Source of the DNA: Microvirga sp.
GTDB taxonomy: Bacteria > Pseudomonadota > Alphaproteobacteria > Rhizobiales > Beijerinckiaceae
Reading direction: 5' to 3'
NCBI GenBank assembly: GCA_029266525.1
Contig: JAQSWQ010000002.1
Location: 1-64,000 of the forward strand
DNA length: 64,000 nucleotides
Part shown: one piece after another, positions 1-7,977 of the stretch
Numbering within the stretch: the stretch's first letter is position 1
How the letters are laid out: each line of letters begins with the position of its first letter
Program-made: the position numbers and the translations under genes
The notes under the pieces: generated by a model
What the model was told of the DNA's origin: nothing
Database searches by the model: none
Seen by the model: only the letters and a program-made list of their open reading frames with translations

Positions 1-359
1 CTGGGACCGCGCCAGTGACCGGGAGCGGGGACCCTGAGGATCCGGGGATCGTGACTCCCGGGCTCAGCGCCGCATCAACCCTGTGCCTCGACCTTGCGGC
101 TTGACCCCGAGCCACCCGGGGGCCGCTCGCGCCTTTTGAGCACGAGCCTTCCCCTGAATGCCGCCCCACGACCAGACACCTCCGGAGGTGCCCCTCTGCC
201 GGGCGGGACCCTCGCAGTGGAAGCACAAACCGGCGATGCAAGAGTTTTATCCTAGTCGCTGCTGGAGCGCGCGTATGATCGATTGCTGAAGAGACGCGGT
301 GGTCTGTTTCGGAAGCGGCTGTGTCGAAGCCCGAAGCCACCGAGCCATGGCTCCCGGCT
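1..359. other. Gap without a recognised gene
   Basis: No reading frame here has a recognisable product. The sequence is GC-rich at first and less so after about 240. It lies downstream of the minus-strand VTT-domain gene, so it may hold that gene's terminator and the end of a neighbouring locus outside the window. Confidence 0.5.
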
Positions 360-968
360 CTACGCTTCGCCTCGGCCCGGATGACCTGCAAGGATGATGC
401 GCGTCCGCCGCACCACGAGCGCCATGGCGATGCCCATCAGCAGGAGCCCCAATACCAGGAAGGCGAGCTGCGCCTGCGGGTTCAGGCCGTAGCGCAGGAC
501 CGCGTCGCCGACGACGCCGAGATAGACGTAGAGCACGACCTGGGGCGCGATGCCGGCAAGCGTCGCCGTGGAAAAGGAGAGCACGCTCATATGGGTGAGG
601 CCGCAGAGATAGCTCACGAGGCTCCCTGGCAGCGGGCTGTGCAGCCGCAGGAGCGCGACGAGACGCCAGCCTTCTTGGTCGACCGCCTGGAGCGGCGCCT
701 TGAGGCGAGGCTTCTCGGCGATGAGACGCTCGAAGCGGCGGCGGAAGAGGTAGCGGGCGAGAAGGAACGCCAATGTCGAGCCGGCCGTCGAGCCGACCAG
801 GATCGGCGCCACGCTCGAGAAGCCGAACACCCAGCCGCTGATCGCGCTCATGATCGGTCGCGGCACGAAGATCATGGCGCCGACCGCAAAGAGGATGGTC
901 AACGCGACGAGGCCCGCCAAGCCAGCGTCCCGCAACGCCTCGACGAGATGGAGCAGCGAGTCGAACAC
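360..968 (-). CDS. TVP38/TMEM64 family (VTT/DedA-like) membrane protein
   Basis: This encodes a 202-residue integral inner-membrane protein of the VTT (SNARE-associated Golgi protein) superfamily. The family is linked to lipid scrambling or ion transport, but no exact role is assigned in bacteria. Five to six hydrophobic segments are visible. Family hallmarks are the N-terminal stretch with FVPRP and SGWVFG, the AGSTLAFLLARY segment near residue 65, and the central LRLHSPLPGSLVSYLCGL segment, matching the family's R-x-SP-P motif. The start is GTG at 968, with an AGAGG-like ribosome site a few bases upstream. The length is usual for the family. It sits alone, tail to head with the racemase-like gene, 48 bp away on the same strand, so co-transcription is possible. 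Family assignment is firm; function is not. Confidence 0.85.
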   Translation of the reverse strand: MFDSLLHLVEALRDAGLAGLVALTILFAVGAMIFVPRPIMSAISGWVFGFSSVAPILVGSTAGSTLAFLLARYLFRRRFERLIAEKPRLKAPLQAVDQEGWRLVALLRLHSPLPGSLVSYLCGLTHMSVLSFSTATLAGIAPQVVLYVYLGVVGDAVLRYGLNPQAQLAFLVLGLLLMGIAMALVVRRTRIILAGHPGRGEA

Positions 969-1016
969 CGCGCCTCTGTAGCGGCGGGGAATGCCTTTTT
1001 GAAGGTGTGAAGCCGC

Positions 1017-1748
1017 TTAGCGCCGCGAAAGCAGACGCGCGAGCGCCTCGCTCAGGCCGACCGATGCCGTCGGCGGGCATGCCCCGGAAGGGGCGGTCCG
1101 GCCCTGCCTTGCAAGAGCGACCGCAGCCCGCATGCCCGCCTCGACCGAGCAGATCAGCGGCACGGGCACCTCGGAGGCGAGCCGTCCCGCAAGGCCGGCG
1201 AGCGCGGCGCCGCCGAGGATCACGACGTCGGCGCCGTCCTCCTCGGCACAGCGCCGGCAGGCCTCGGCGAGAAGCGCGAGGGCGCCTTCGCGATCGCGCG
1301 CGATCTCGCCCCCGGTCGGCGCGACCGTGCGGATGCCGGCCAGGCGCTCGGAGAGGCCCTGCCCGGCCACGAACTCCTCGAGCATCGGTATCCACCGCTC
1401 GCCGCCGGTGACGATCGAGAAGCGCCGGCCGAGCATGCAGGCGAGGTGGCAGGAGGCTTCCGCCATGCCGACCACCGGCACTGCCGAGACCTCCTTCAGC
1501 GCGAGGAGCCCCGGATCGCCGAAGCAGGCGAGATAGACCCCGTCGCACCCCTTCCCATGCTCGGCCAAGCCATCGAGCGCGGCATGGGCGGCGATCGCGG
1601 CGGCGGCGCGGGTCGAGATGTAGCGCGCGCCGAAGCGGCCGGTCGCCGGCACGATCTCGACGCCCTGCCCGGCGATCGTCCTCGCGTGGCCGGCAACCAG
1701 CTCCGTGATCTCCGGCGTGGTGTTCGGATTGATCAAAAGAATGCGCAT
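1017..1748 (-). CDS. Asp/Glu/hydantoin racemase family protein, one catalytic Cys missing
   Basis: A 243-residue cytosolic protein of the aspartate/glutamate/hydantoin racemase superfamily. The N-terminus MRILLINPNTT is the family's typical opening and decides the start at 1748. Racemases of this family use two cysteines. The first is present at about residue 75 in ACFGDPG. The second is expected in a GCAG-type motif near residue 180, where this protein has LGGAALAG. It therefore probably lacks the second acid/base and may not be a two-base racemase. Single-cysteine relatives such as arylmalonate decarboxylase exist in the superfamily. It is divergent from the peptide-type ABC operon that starts at 1923, which suggests a link to imported amino acids, hydantoins or other acids. 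The substrate cannot be read from sequence. Confidence 0.8.
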   Translation of the reverse strand: MRILLINPNTTPEITELVAGHARTIAGQGVEIVPATGRFGARYISTRAAAAIAAHAALDGLAEHGKGCDGVYLACFGDPGLLALKEVSAVPVVGMAEASCHLACMLGRRFSIVTGGERWIPMLEEFVAGQGLSERLAGIRTVAPTGGEIARDREGALALLAEACRRCAEEDGADVVILGGAALAGLAGRLASEVPVPLICSVEAGMRAAVALARQGRTAPSGACPPTASVGLSEALARLLSRR

Positions 1749-1922
1749 CACCACTCCTCGCGCGCCGGCGGATGCGCCGGCGGGCATCCTGCTCGATCCT
1801 CAGGCACTACCCCCGGGCTCTTTCCAAGCCACCGGATTGCAATAAGCTGACCCGCGACTGGCACGGCGGTTGCTGCCCCGGGACCGGTCCAACGGTACGG
1901 GAAAATCGAACGGGAGAGGACG

Positions 1923-3566
1923 ATGACATCACTCGGCAAGGTTCTTTGCGGTCTAGCGCTCACGACGGCGCTCGTCACCGCCGCAGCGGCGCAGGAGAAG
2001 ACCCTGCGCATCGGCATGACGGCCGCCGATATTCCGCGCACCTTGGGCCAGCCAGACCAGGGCTTCGAAGGCAACCGCTTCACCGGCATCCCAATCTATG
2101 ACGGCCTGACCCAGTGGGACCTTTCCAAGGAGAAGGAGCCGTCCGGCGTCATCCCGGGAGCCGCGACCGAGTGGAAAGCCGACGACGCCGACAAGACCAA
2201 ATGGGTGTTCAAGCTCCGCCCCGGCGTCAAATTCCATGACGGCTCGAGCCTGAATGCGGACGCCATCGTCTGGAACGTCCAGAAGGTGCTCGACAAGGCG
2301 GCGCCGCATTTCGACCCGAGCCAGGTCGGCGTCACGGCTTCGCGCATGCCGACGCTTCGCACGGCGCGCAAGATCGACGACATGACGGTCGAGCTCACGA
2401 CCTCCGAGCCCGACGCCTTCCTGCCGATCAACCTCACGAACCTGTTCATTGCCTCGCCGGCCCATTGGGATGCGAAGCTCAAGGCCGTGCCGGCCTCGGT
2501 GACCGATCCGGCCGAGCGCTCGAAGCAGGCCTGGGCGGCCTTCGCGGCCGACCCCTCCGGCTCCGGCCCGTTCCGCGTCACGCGCTTCGTGCCGCGCGAG
2601 CGGCTCGAGCTCGCGAAGTTCCCGGAGTATTGGGATGAGAAGCGCCGCCCGAAGATCGACAAGGTCGTGCTGCTGCCCCTGCCCGAGGCCAACGCGCGGA
2701 CCGCCGCCCTGCTCTCCGGCCAGGTCGACTGGATCGAGGCACCGGCGCCCGACGCCGTGCCGCAGATCAAGAGCCGAGGCTTCGTCCTGTACCAGAACGC
2801 CCAGCCGCATGTCTGGCCGTGGCAGCTCTCCTTCGCCGAAGGCTCGCCCTGGCTCGACAAGCGCGTGCGCCACGCCGCGAACCTCTGCGTCAATCGCGCC
2901 GAGCTGAAGGAGCTCCTCGGCGGCATGATGGCCGAGGCGACCGGCACCTACGAGCCCGGCCACCCCTGGCACGGCAATCCGAAATTCCAGATCAAGTACG
3001 ATCCGGCGGCGGCGAAGAAGCTGATGCAGGAGGCCGGCCATTCGGCCGCAAAGCCGCTGAAGGTGAAGGTGCAGACCTCGGCCTCCGGCTCCGGCCAGAT
3101 GCAGCCGATCCCGATGAACGAGTACATGCAGCAGGCGCTGAAGGAGTGCTTCTTCGACGTCGAGCTCGACGTGATCGAGTGGAACACGCTCTTCACCAAC
3201 TGGCGCCACGGGGCCAAGGACCAGTCGGCGCGCGGCGCGAACGCCATCAACGTGACCTACGCCGCGATGGACCCGTTCTTCGGCATGGTGCGCTTCACCT
3301 CGACCAAGACCTTCCCGCCGGTGTCGAACAACTGGGGTTATTTCGGCAACGACGAGTTCGACAAGCTCATCGCCGACGCCCGCACGGCGTTCGAGGCGAA
3401 GGCGCGCGATGCGGCGCTCGCGAAGCTCCACGCGCGCATCGTCGAGGAGGCCCCGTTCGTCTGGGTCGCGCACGACGTCGGCCCGCGCGCCATGTCGACC
3501 AAGGTGAAGGGCGTGGTGCAGCCGCAGAGCTGGTTCATCGATCTTGCGACGATGTCGATGGAGTGA
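1923..3566 (+). CDS. ABC transporter substrate-binding protein, dipeptide/oligopeptide family 5
   Basis: A 547-residue periplasmic binding protein that captures ligand for the permease pair encoded downstream. A cleavable signal peptide occupies about residues 1-23, ending AAAAQ. The mature protein shows SBP_bac_5 features: TEWKADDADKTKWVFKLRPGVKFHDG near residue 80, here in parts, and a long C-terminal lobe. The length is normal for DppA/OppA relatives. The ATG at 1923 has a strong purine-rich GGGAGAGGA ribosome site. It heads an operon with two permeases and two ATPases. A 270-bp palindrome-rich gap separates it from the permease gene, which could lower downstream expression relative to the binding protein. 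The ligand could be a peptide, opine, glutathione or another amide; this family name alone does not decide. Confidence 0.9.
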   Translation: MTSLGKVLCGLALTTALVTAAAAQEKTLRIGMTAADIPRTLGQPDQGFEGNRFTGIPIYDGLTQWDLSKEKEPSGVIPGAATEWKADDADKTKWVFKLRPGVKFHDGSSLNADAIVWNVQKVLDKAAPHFDPSQVGVTASRMPTLRTARKIDDMTVELTTSEPDAFLPINLTNLFIASPAHWDAKLKAVPASVTDPAERSKQAWAAFAADPSGSGPFRVTRFVPRERLELAKFPEYWDEKRRPKIDKVVLLPLPEANARTAALLSGQVDWIEAPAPDAVPQIKSRGFVLYQNAQPHVWPWQLSFAEGSPWLDKRVRHAANLCVNRAELKELLGGMMAEATGTYEPGHPWHGNPKFQIKYDPAAAKKLMQEAGHSAAKPLKVKVQTSASGSGQMQPIPMNEYMQQALKECFFDVELDVIEWNTLFTNWRHGAKDQSARGANAINVTYAAMDPFFGMVRFTSTKTFPPVSNNWGYFGNDEFDKLIADARTAFEAKARDAALAKLHARIVEEAPFVWVAHDVGPRAMSTKVKGVVQPQSWFIDLATMSME

Positions 3567-3582
3567 TGACCGGAAGGTCGTC

Positions 3583-3605
3583 ATCCCCGGGCTTGACCCG
3601 GGGAT
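3583..3605. repeat. Perfect 9-bp palindrome with CTTGA loop
   Basis: ATCCCCGGG and CCCGGGGAT flank the loop CTTGA, just after the binding-protein gene stop. It could act as a terminator or attenuating stem-loop, or protect the 3' end of the binding-protein mRNA. The same design with the complementary loop TCAAG occurs at 10172-10194, which marks it as part of a repeat family rather than a one-off terminator. Confidence 0.75.
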
Positions 3606-3633
3606 CTCGTGCCGGAAGCGCCGGGCAAGAAAT

Positions 3634-3812
3634 CCCCTCCCCCTTGTGGGGAGGGGTAGGGGTGGGGGGCGAAGTGTCAGGCTCTGATATCAGTCGCTCG
3701 ATCACAGGCGCCGCTACAACGTTTCACTCTCTCGCACCGAGCTCTGCGCCGACGCCTCCCACCCCGCTCGGGCTTCGCCCGAGTCGGCCCTCCCCTCCGG
3801 GGGGAGGGGAGC
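3634..3812. repeat. Bipartite palindromic intergenic repeat (CCCCTCCCC type)
   Basis: The left arm is a perfect hairpin, CCCCTCCCC at 3634-3642 and GGGGAGGGG at 3648-3656, followed by a G-rich stretch. The right arm, about 3755-3812, contains CTCGGGCTTCGCCCGAG and a second CCCCTCC/GGAGGGG hairpin in the opposite sense. Between them is a less GC-rich centre of about 90 bp. The same arrangement recurs at 6757-6951, and a single half at 39468-39490. This is a dispersed non-coding repeat inside the transporter operon. Confidence 0.75.
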
Positions 3813-3836
3813 AGGCCGGCGCCTGGGAAAACTGAT

Positions 3837-4790
3837 TTGCTCTCCTATCTCGCCCGCCGCTTCGTCTACACGGTCCCGATCCTGATCGGGGTGTCGCTCG
3901 TTTGCTTTGGGCTGGTGCATATCGCGCCGGGCGATCCGCTCGTCTCGGTGCTGCCGCCGGACGCCTCGGCCGACCTCCAGAAGGTCATGCTCGCGATCTA
4001 CGGCTTCGACCGGCCTTACGCCGAGCAGTTCGCGAAATGGATCTGGCGGGCGCTCAACGGCGATCTCGGGTCCTCGATCGCGACCGGCCGGCCGGTGACC
4101 GACGAGGTGATCAAGGCGGTCGGCAACACGCTGCGGCTCGCCGTGGTCGCGACCTTCATCGGGTTCCTGCTCGGCTCGCTGTTCGGCTTCGTCGCCGGCT
4201 ATTTCCGCGACACCTTCGTCGACAAGCTCGCTTCGGCGCTTTCGGTGCTCGGGGTGAGCGTGCCGCATTACTGGCTCGGCATGGTGCTGGTGATCATCTT
4301 CGCGGCGCAGCTCGGCTGGCTGCCGCCGACCGGCGCCGGCCCTGGAGGCTCGAGCGATTGGGAATGGGACTGGGCGCATATCCGCCACATGGTCCTGCCC
4401 GCCATCACCATGTCGGTGATCCCGATGGGCATCGTGGCGCGCACCGTGCGGGCTTTGGTCGCCGACATCCTGAATCAGGAATTCATCGTCGGATTGCGCG
4501 CCAAGGGGCTGACCGATGTCGGCGTGCTCCTGCACGTGATCAAGAACGCCGCCCCGACCGCGCTCGCGGTGATGGGCCTCCAGCTTGGCTACCTGCTCGG
4601 CGGCTCGATCCTGATCGAGACCGTCTTCTCCTGGCCCGGCACCGGCAATCTCCTCAACGCCGCAATCTTCCAGCGCGACCTGCCGCTGCTGCAGGGCACG
4701 ATCCTCGTGCTGGCGCTGTTCTTCGTGTTCCTCAATCTCGCCGTCGACGTGCTCCAGACCGCGCTCGACCCGCGTATCCAGCGGGCCTGA
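3837..4790 (+). CDS. ABC transporter permease, DppB/OppB family
   Basis: A 317-residue inner-membrane permease, one of two channel subunits of the peptide-type importer. The N-terminus LSYLARRFVYTVPILIG is the classic DppB opening, a first transmembrane helix preceded by basic residues. About six hydrophobic segments follow. The cytoplasmic EAA-type loop that contacts the ATPases lies near residues 205-225 (VGLRAKGLTDVGVL), and the C-terminus ends with the usual DPRIQ. The start is TTG at 3837, which fits the conserved N-terminus; no ATG or GTG is nearby. One base separates its stop from the start of the next permease gene, so the two are translationally coupled. Family and role are clear; substrate is not. 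Confidence 0.88.
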   Translation: MLSYLARRFVYTVPILIGVSLVCFGLVHIAPGDPLVSVLPPDASADLQKVMLAIYGFDRPYAEQFAKWIWRALNGDLGSSIATGRPVTDEVIKAVGNTLRLAVVATFIGFLLGSLFGFVAGYFRDTFVDKLASALSVLGVSVPHYWLGMVLVIIFAAQLGWLPPTGAGPGGSSDWEWDWAHIRHMVLPAITMSVIPMGIVARTVRALVADILNQEFIVGLRAKGLTDVGVLLHVIKNAAPTALAVMGLQLGYLLGGSILIETVFSWPGTGNLLNAAIFQRDLPLLQGTILVLALFFVFLNLAVDVLQTALDPRIQRA

Positions 4791-4791
4791 G

Positions 4792-5682
4792 ATGGCGACG
4801 CTCGTCGGCAGCGCGCGCGAGATCGAGGCCGCACCCGCGAAGGCGACCGGCTACTGGACCGGCGTCTGGCGGCGCCTGCGCCGCGACCCGGTCGCGATCG
4901 GGGCCGCGATCGTCATCCTCCTCATCGTGCTCATGGCGGCTTTCGCCGAGTACATCGCGCCGGCCGATCCCTATCGCGGCGTGAGCCTGCGGCGGCTTCG
5001 CCCGATCGGCACGCCGGGCTACCCGCTCGGCTCGGACGAGCTCGGCCGCGACATGCTTTCGCGCCTCATCTACGGGGCGCGGCTCTCGCTCTTCATGGGC
5101 GTGACGCCGGTGTTCATCGCCTTCTTCCTCGGCTCGAGCATCGGCATCTTCGCCGGCTACGTAGGCGGCCGGCTGAACACCGTGATCATGCGCACCATCG
5201 ACGTGTTCTACGCCTTCCCGTCGGTGCTGCTCGCGGTCGCGCTCTCGGGCGCGCTCGGGGCGGGGTTCGGCAATGCGCTGTTGTCGCTCACCGTGGTCTT
5301 CATTCCGCCGATCGCCCGCGTCGCCGAGGCGGTCACGACGCAGGTGCGCTCGCGCGACTACGTCGAGGCGGCGCGGGCGTCGGGCGCGGGCGCTCTCGCG
5401 ATCATCCGCGCCCATGTCCTCGGCAACGTGCTCGGGCCGATCTTCGTCTACGCGACGAGCCTGATCTCGGTCTCGATGATCCTCGCGTCGGGCTTGTCCT
5501 TCCTCGGCCTCGGCACCCGCCCGCCCGAGCCCGAATGGGGCCTGATGCTCAACACGCTGCGCACCGCGATCTACGTCCAGCCCTGGGTCGCGGCACTGCC
5601 CGGCACCATGATCTTCGTGACCTCGATCTCCTTCAACCTGCTCTCCGACGGGCTCAGGTCGGCGATGGACGTGAAGCAGTGA
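4792..5682 (+). CDS. ABC transporter permease, DppC/OppC family
   Basis: A 296-residue inner-membrane permease, the second channel subunit. The soluble N-terminal tail with basic residues (WRRLRRDPVAIGAA) precedes the first helix, as in DppC proteins. The segment GSDELGRDMLSRLIYGAR near residues 80-98 is the family's conserved periplasmic signature, and VEAARASGAGALAIIRAH near residue 193 is the EAA loop. The C-terminus SFNLLSDGLRSAMDVK is typical. The ATG lies one base after the preceding stop. The final TGA overlaps the GTG start of the following ATPase gene, a GTGA overlap, so permease and ATPase synthesis is probably coupled. Confidence 0.9.
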   Translation: MATLVGSAREIEAAPAKATGYWTGVWRRLRRDPVAIGAAIVILLIVLMAAFAEYIAPADPYRGVSLRRLRPIGTPGYPLGSDELGRDMLSRLIYGARLSLFMGVTPVFIAFFLGSSIGIFAGYVGGRLNTVIMRTIDVFYAFPSVLLAVALSGALGAGFGNALLSLTVVFIPPIARVAEAVTTQVRSRDYVEAARASGAGALAIIRAHVLGNVLGPIFVYATSLISVSMILASGLSFLGLGTRPPEPEWGLMLNTLRTAIYVQPWVAALPGTMIFVTSISFNLLSDGLRSAMDVKQ

Positions 5683-6725
5683 ACGCCCCCGTGCTGGTGC
5701 CGTCCGACCGCGGCGGGCCGGGGCAGCCGTTGTTGTCGGTGCGCGGGCTCGTGAAGCACTTCCCGGTCAAGAAAGGCCTGTTCGGAACCTCCGCAACGGT
5801 GCGCGCCGTCGACGGCATCGACTTCGACGTGCTCAAAGGCGAGACGCTCGGCGTCGTCGGCGAGTCGGGCTGTGGCAAATCCACCACGGCGCGGCTTTTG
5901 CTGGACCTCATCCACCCCGACCGAGGCGAGATCCTCTTCGACGGCGAGCGCCTCGGCTCGAGCGCGCTGCCGCTCGGCGAGTACCGCCGCCAGGCCCAGA
6001 TGGTGTTCCAGGACTCGTACTCGTCGCTCAACCCGCGGATGACCGTCGAGGCTTCGATTGCTTTCGGACCGCGCGTGCACGGTGTGCCGCAGCGCGAGGC
6101 GCTCGCCCGCTCCCGCGACCTCCTCGCCCGGGTCGGGCTCGATCCGCGACGCTTCGCCGAGCGCTATCCGCACGAATTGTCGGGCGGCCAGCGCCAGCGG
6201 GTCAACATCGCTCGCGCGTTGGCCTTGCAACCGCGGCTGATCATCCTCGACGAGGCTGTGTCGGCGCTCGACAAGTCGGTCGAGGCGCAGGTGTTGAACC
6301 TGCTCCTCGACCTCAAGGAGGAGTTCGGGCTGACCTATCTCTTCATTTCCCACGACCTTAACGTGGTGCGCTTCATCTCAGACCGGGTGCTCGTGATGTA
6401 TCTCGGCAAAGTCGCCGAGATCGGCGCTGCCGAGGACGTCTTCGAGCGCGCCCGCCACCCCTATACGGCGGCGCTTCTGTCCTCGATGCCCTCGCTCGAC
6501 CCGGACCGGCGCACCGAGGAGGCGCCGCTCGCCGGCGACCCGCCGAACCCGATCGACCCGCCCCCCGGCTGCCGCTTCCACACCCGCTGCACCTATGCCG
6601 AGGCGGTCTGCGCCGAAAAGGAGCCGGCGCTCTACGAGGCCGGCGGACTCCACCGCGCCGCCTGCCTCATGGTGCCGCCGAACTCCGGCCATTCGCGCGC
6701 GCCGAAGATGGAGGCGGCGGCGTGA
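5679..6725 (+). CDS. ABC transporter ATP-binding protein, DppF/OppF-like
   Basis: A 348-residue cytoplasmic ATPase that powers the peptide-type importer. Walker A GESGCGKST lies at about residues 61-69, the signature LSGGQRQR near 165, and the Walker B region LIILDEAVSALD near 185. The C-terminal oligopeptide-transport extension carries paired cysteines in GCRFHTRCTY and AVCAEKEP, typical of this subfamily. The start was chosen as GTG 5679, which overlaps the stop of the preceding permease as GTGA and gives the usual length. Longer frames starting upstream would run through the permease gene. It is followed by a 241-bp repeat-filled gap before the second ATPase. Confidence 0.9.
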   Translation: MNAPVLVPSDRGGPGQPLLSVRGLVKHFPVKKGLFGTSATVRAVDGIDFDVLKGETLGVVGESGCGKSTTARLLLDLIHPDRGEILFDGERLGSSALPLGEYRRQAQMVFQDSYSSLNPRMTVEASIAFGPRVHGVPQREALARSRDLLARVGLDPRRFAERYPHELSGGQRQRVNIARALALQPRLIILDEAVSALDKSVEAQVLNLLLDLKEEFGLTYLFISHDLNVVRFISDRVLVMYLGKVAEIGAAEDVFERARHPYTAALLSSMPSLDPDRRTEEAPLAGDPPNPIDPPPGCRFHTRCTYAEAVCAEKEPALYEAGGLHRAACLMVPPNSGHSRAPKMEAAA

Positions 6726-6756
6726 GGGCGTTCTCGAACGCGCAGGCGTTTGTTCC

Positions 6757-6951
6757 CTCCCCCTTGTGGGGAGGGCGGACTCGGGCGAAGCCCGAGCCGG
6801 TTGGGGGGCGCAGGGTCGGACTCTTCCGCCTCCGTTTCCAGCGCAGGCGCCGGTACGGCGCTCTACCGTCTACCGCCGCGCTCTACGCCGATGCCCCCCA
6901 CCCCGCTCGGGCTGCGCCCGAGTCGGCCCTCCCCTCATGGGCGAGGGAAAA
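6757..6951. repeat. Second copy of the bipartite palindromic repeat
   Basis: A CCCTCCCCC-TTGT-GGGGAGGG hairpin opens the element, followed by CGGGCGAAGCCCG. The right end mirrors it with CTCGGGCTGCGCCCGAG and CCCTCCCCT. The centre again includes a CGCTCTACGCCGATGCC-like stretch, similar to the copy at 3634-3812. It lies between the two ATPase genes of one operon, so it has been tolerated within a transcript. Confidence 0.75.
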
Positions 6952-6966
6952 CGAGCGGCACTCGCC

Positions 6967-7974
6967 ATGACGGCTCCGCTCGTCTCGATCCGCGGCCTGA
7001 AGGTCGCCTTCGCCAACGGCGCCGTACGGGCGGTCGACGGCGTCGATCTCGATCTTGCGCGGGGCGAGGTCGTGGCCCTCATCGGCGAATCCGGCTCGGG
7101 CAAGAGCGTTACCTTGCGTTCGCTCCTGCGCCTCAATCCGGAGCGGCGGACGCAGATCGAAGGCGCGATGAGCGTGGACGGGCGCGACGTGCTCGCCATG
7201 GGCCGGCGCGAGCTCGCGCAATATCGCGGCGGCGTCGCCTCGATGATCTTCCAGGAGCCGCTGCTTGCGCTCGATCCGGTCTACACCCTCGGCCAGCAGA
7301 TCGTGGAGTCGATCCGCCGCCACGAGAGCGTGGGGGCGGCCGAGGCGCGGGCGCGGGCCCTTGCGCTATTCGAGCGCGTGCGGATTCCGAGCCCCGAGCG
7401 CCGGCTCGACTCCTATCCGCACGAGATGTCCGGCGGCATGCGCCAGCGCGCGATGATCGCGCTCGCGCTTGCCTGCCGGCCGAAGCTGCTCCTCGCCGAC
7501 GAGCCGACCACCGCCCTCGACGCGACCGTGCAGATCCAGATCCTCCTCTTGCTCCGCGAGCTGCAGCGCGACCTTGGCCTGTCGATCATCTTCGTGACCC
7601 ACGACATCGGCGCCGCGGTCGAGGTCGCCGACCGCATCCTCGTCATGTATGCCGGCCGCATCGTCGAGGAGGGCTCGGCGCGCGACCTCATCCGCACGCC
7701 GCGCCACCCCTACACGATCGGGCTCCTGAAGAGCCGGGCGCACGGGGCGCTCTCCAAGGGTTCGCGGCTCGAAGCCATTCCCGGCTCGCCGCCGGATCTC
7801 GCCAACCTCCCGCCCGGATGCACCTTCGCGCCGCGCTGTCCGCTGGTCATCGAGGCCTGCCAAGCCGAGCGTCCGCCGCCGATCCCGGTCGGGCCGGGGC
7901 ACCGCGCCCGCTGCATCCGCGTCAACGAGGCGGCCGCGATCGCGCCGACCGCCGAGGAGCTGCTCGGCGTTTGA
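6967..7974 (+). CDS. ABC transporter ATP-binding protein, DppD/OppD-like
   Basis: A 335-residue cytoplasmic ATPase, partner of the DppF-like subunit. Walker A GESGSGKS is at about residues 40-47, the Q-loop at MIFQEPLLALDP, the signature MSGGMRQR near 157, and Walker B LLLADEPTTALD near 180. The oligopeptide C-terminal domain with GCTFAPRCPL is present. The ATG at 6967 was chosen because it begins the conserved region (MTAPLVSIRGLKVAF), while the frame upstream is repeat sequence with no homology. The usual gene order would place DppD before DppF; here F precedes D and a repeat element separates them. The stop is 3 bp from the end of the convergent MFS gene. Confidence 0.9.
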   Translation: MTAPLVSIRGLKVAFANGAVRAVDGVDLDLARGEVVALIGESGSGKSVTLRSLLRLNPERRTQIEGAMSVDGRDVLAMGRRELAQYRGGVASMIFQEPLLALDPVYTLGQQIVESIRRHESVGAAEARARALALFERVRIPSPERRLDSYPHEMSGGMRQRAMIALALACRPKLLLADEPTTALDATVQIQILLLLRELQRDLGLSIIFVTHDIGAAVEVADRILVMYAGRIVEEGSARDLIRTPRHPYTIGLLKSRAHGALSKGSRLEAIPGSPPDLANLPPGCTFAPRCPLVIEACQAERPPPIPVGPGHRARCIRVNEAAAIAPTAEELLGV

Positions 7975-7977
7975 CGT

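Noticed and set aside
1953-3584. 543-codon frame antisense to the first binding-protein gene
   Set aside because: Shadow of a well-supported gene; His/Arg/Leu-rich and featureless.
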